Assembly (NCBI GenBank): GCA_031548365.1
Contig: JAVBRD010000006.1
Span: forward strand, 36,618 to 100,617
Source of the DNA: JAVBRD01 sp031548365
Lineage (GTDB): Bacteria > Bacillota > Clostridia > Christensenellales > UBA1750
Direction of reading: 5' to 3'
DNA length: 64,000 nucleotides
The notes beneath the pieces were generated by a model, which was not told where the DNA came from, did not search any database, and was given only the letters and a program-made list of their open reading frames with translations. Made by a program: the position numbers and the translations under genes. Numbering within the stretch: position 1 is the stretch's first letter; every line of letters begins with the position of its first letter. Below are positions 62,553 through 64,000 of the stretch, piece after piece.

Positions 62553-63665
62553 TTGCTAAGGAAAACTATCGCGGGCGCGATTGCCGCCATGTGCATCGCG
62601 TCGCTATCGGTCGCTCCGGCTTTTGCGTACGGTGAGACGATCGTCAATTATCATGATTTGCCCCGTCTAGTGGGATCGCAGAACCCCACTGTGCGCATCG
62701 CGGGTAACGGCCAAACGCTTGCCAGCGAGGGTGCTGACGCGATCGAGTCGCAACTCGGCCTATTGAAGAAGCAAATTGAGCAGCTCGAGCAGGCGTATGC
62801 CGCCGCTCAGCTGGACCCTACGCAAGCGCTGACCGCGGTTGCGCTCGCAACATCGGTTGCGCAGGCCAAGGCCCAGCTTTCGCAGCTTGAGAGCCAGGCA
62901 TCCAGCCTGCGCGACACCTCGGTCAAGACAGGCTTGCAGGCCAATCAGGCGTTCACCGGTTCTGTTTCCGGCGCGCAGCAGCTGTACACCGGGTATTTCG
63001 CCCTTGCCGAGCAGGCCAAGATCGCCGCGTCCAAGCTTGAAGGGCTGCGCAGGAAGATCAAAGTCGCCGAGGTCAAGCAAAGCCTCAACCTGTTGTCCAA
63101 GAGCGAGCTGGACGGCATCCAAAGCCAGTTGGGGCCTGCCGAGGACGCGGTCGCGCAGGCTGAAAGCCAGATGAAGTCCATGCTCTCTCAGCTCAAACAG
63201 CTCATCGGAGCGCATCCAGACGCGCCCATCGCGCTTTCCGGTCTGCCCGCGTTCAATCCCTCGGACATCGCGCTCATGAACAACGGTTACGACCGCATGA
63301 TGGTCACGAGCGTCAGCTCTGCTGTGCGAATTAAGCAAGAAGAGCGCAATCAGGCCGGGAGCGGGCTTGCGGCGACCAACGCCCAGATCGCGCTTGATCA
63401 GGCGCGCGCCAAAGCGCAGACGGATCTTGACGCTTGTTACAACACACTGCAAGTTGATTACCAGAAATATCTGACGACCAAGTCGCAGGTCGAGCTGCTC
63501 CAAACGACCCTTGAGAACATGCGGGCAAAGTTTGACGCGGGCATCGTCTCGCGCAACAGCGTGCTCGACCTGGAGGAGCAGCTTGAGCAGGCCCAATCCG
63601 GTCTGCGTGCGCTGGAGATCGGCCTGTTTTCAAAGCAACAGGAGTACTACGGGCTGCTCAACTAA
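62553..63665 (+). CDS. TolC-like secreted coiled-coil protein
   Basis: This 370-residue protein has a signal peptide (MLRKTIAGAIAAMCIASLSV, cleavage near PAFAYG) and long alpha-helical stretches rich in Ala, Gln and Leu, with LRDTSVKTGLQANQAF and KFDAGIVSRNSVLDLEEQLE. The last matches the TolC/outer-membrane-efflux C-terminal repeat. The beta-barrel insert of TolC is not evident. Short TolC-like proteins occur in Firmicutes with MacB/HlyD-type exporters, but none lies adjacent. TTG at 62553 has GAGGTGA upstream; an in-frame start at 62472 overlapping copA would put the signal peptide too far in. Confidence 0.8.
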   Translation: MLRKTIAGAIAAMCIASLSVAPAFAYGETIVNYHDLPRLVGSQNPTVRIAGNGQTLASEGADAIESQLGLLKKQIEQLEQAYAAAQLDPTQALTAVALATSVAQAKAQLSQLESQASSLRDTSVKTGLQANQAFTGSVSGAQQLYTGYFALAEQAKIAASKLEGLRRKIKVAEVKQSLNLLSKSELDGIQSQLGPAEDAVAQAESQMKSMLSQLKQLIGAHPDAPIALSGLPAFNPSDIALMNNGYDRMMVTSVSSAVRIKQEERNQAGSGLAATNAQIALDQARAKAQTDLDACYNTLQVDYQKYLTTKSQVELLQTTLENMRAKFDAGIVSRNSVLDLEEQLEQAQSGLRALEIGLFSKQQEYYGLLN

Positions 63666-63698
63666 GCGGTGATAGCCCGTCAGAACGCAAAAAAACCG

Positions 63699-63728
63699 TT
63701 GACAAAAGCTACGTCCGGCATGTATGAT
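63699..63728 (+). promoter_or_regulatory. Sigma-A promoter for the tRNA cluster
   Basis: A perfect TTGACA (63699-63704) and TATGAT (63723-63728) are 18 nt apart, 33 nt before tRNA-Leu. Confidence 0.75.
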
Positions 63729-63761
63729 AGCTACTGCCGCGCGCCGGAATGGCGAGGGCAT

Positions 63762-63845
63762 GCGGGCGTGGCGGAATGGCAGACGCGCCAGATTTAGGTT
63801 CTGGTGCCGAGAGGCGTGGGAGTTCGAGTCTCTTCGCCCGCACCA
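63762..63845 (+). tRNA. tRNA-Leu (anticodon UAG)
   Basis: This is a full cloverleaf: acceptor GCGGGCG/CGCCCGC, anticodon stem CCAGA/UCUGG with loop UUUAGGU, a long variable arm typical of class II tRNA, TTCGAGTC in the T arm, and an encoded ACCA end. Confidence 0.97.
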
Positions 63846-63861
63846 ATTGAATGTGGAGCAT

Positions 63862-63936
63862 GCGGTAGTAGCTCAGTGGTAGAGTGCCACCTTGCCAAGG
63901 TGGATGTCGCGAGTTCGAATCTCGTCTACCGCTCCA
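63862..63936 (+). tRNA. tRNA-Gly (anticodon GCC)
   Basis: The acceptor is GCGGTAG/CTACCGC. The anticodon stem is CCACC/GGUGG with loop UUGCCAA. The T arm is GTTCGAATC, and the discriminator U plus CCA are encoded. Confidence 0.97.
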
Positions 63937-63939
63937 TTT

Positions 63940-64000
63940 GCGGGTGTAGCTCAACGGTAGAGTTCCAGCCTTCCAAGCTGGCTGCGTGGGTTCGATTCCC
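63940..64000 (+). tRNA. tRNA-Gly (anticodon UCC), 3' end beyond window
   Basis: The acceptor 5' strand is GCGGGTG. The anticodon stem is CCAGC/GCUGG with loop CUUCCAA. The T arm begins GGTTCGATTCCC and the sequence ends there, before the 3' acceptor strand. Confidence 0.95.

Noticed and set aside
63709..63954. Minus-strand frame across the tRNA cluster with a GRRDSNSRHPP-like peptide
   Set aside because: This peptide is the well-known artefact of translating tRNA genes. The region is fully explained by tRNA-Leu and the two tRNA-Gly genes.

Overview
The window is about 64 kb of GC-rich (roughly 57%), densely coded DNA from a bacterial chromosome. The gene content points to a spore-forming Firmicute of the class Clostridia: spoVS, spoVT, bofA, two GerMN lipoproteins, ricT, the c-di-AMP receptor darA, an L10 leader with attenuator, a Cheo-box-type LexA operator, and the Gram-positive neighbourhoods yaaL-bofA-darA-holB-ricT and DUF177-rpmF-plsX-acpP-rnc-smc-ftsY. 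High GC with many GTG/TTG starts would fit a lineage such as Christensenellales, but that placement is inference. I see no phage, insertion sequence, CRISPR array or plasmid function.

Layout, left to right. 1-3.1 kb: the end of an FtsX-type ABC exporter with two ATPases, the second carrying an AbrB-like C-terminal domain, then a YjfB-like small protein. 3.2-7.8 kb: glycerate kinase (minus), divergent from a GH2 glycosidase and a URO-D-family gene. 7.9-18.1 kb: a housekeeping run from a consensus promoter (DUF177, rpmF, plsX, acpP, rnc, spoVS with its own sigma-H-like promoter, smc, ftsY, yebC) ending in a GH51 arabinofuranosidase. 18.3-20.1 kb (minus): GNAT and rplJ-rplL behind an L10 leader. 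20.1-24.5 kb (plus): rpsB-tsf, pyrH, a PocR/AraC regulator and a corrinoid protein. 24.5-31.9 kb: a membrane protein of unknown function, a response regulator and histidine kinase followed by two GerMN lipoproteins, an aldo/keto reductase and an MgtC-like protein.

31.9-38.5 kb holds small regulators (MarR, XRE), a zinc-ribbon protein, a DUF421/DUF4363 pair, lexA, proA, and an ECF sigma factor with a WG-repeat membrane partner. 38.9-44.5 kb is a minus-strand block: ricT with a very long basic/proline-rich tail, holB, darA, bofA, yaaL, spoVT and a D,D-carboxypeptidase. 44.6-50.3 kb carries a DegV protein, a 1381-residue Lhr-type helicase and a nitroreductase. 50.3-57.6 kb is a carbohydrate cluster: a tandem class II aldolase, a phosphoribosyltransferase, three Gfo/Idh/MocA oxidoreductases, a sugar isomerase and an iron-dependent alcohol dehydrogenase. 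57.7-63.7 kb has a protein with five XpaC-like repeats, a CopA-type copper ATPase and a TolC-like secreted protein. A tRNA cluster (Leu-UAG, Gly-GCC, Gly-UCC) runs off the right edge.

The items most worth follow-up are the five-repeat XpaC protein, the two-component system with GerMN lipoproteins (laid out like actinobacterial mtrA-mtrB-lpqB), the ABC ATPase-AbrB fusion, the RicT tail, the ECF/WG-repeat pair, the aldolase with a degenerate second half, and several well-resolved regulatory sites (sigma-H-like spoVS promoter, LexA box, L10 attenuator, a possible rpsB leader). Starts were chosen from Shine-Dalgarno spacing and family N-termini, and all functional calls are from reading the sequence without database searches.
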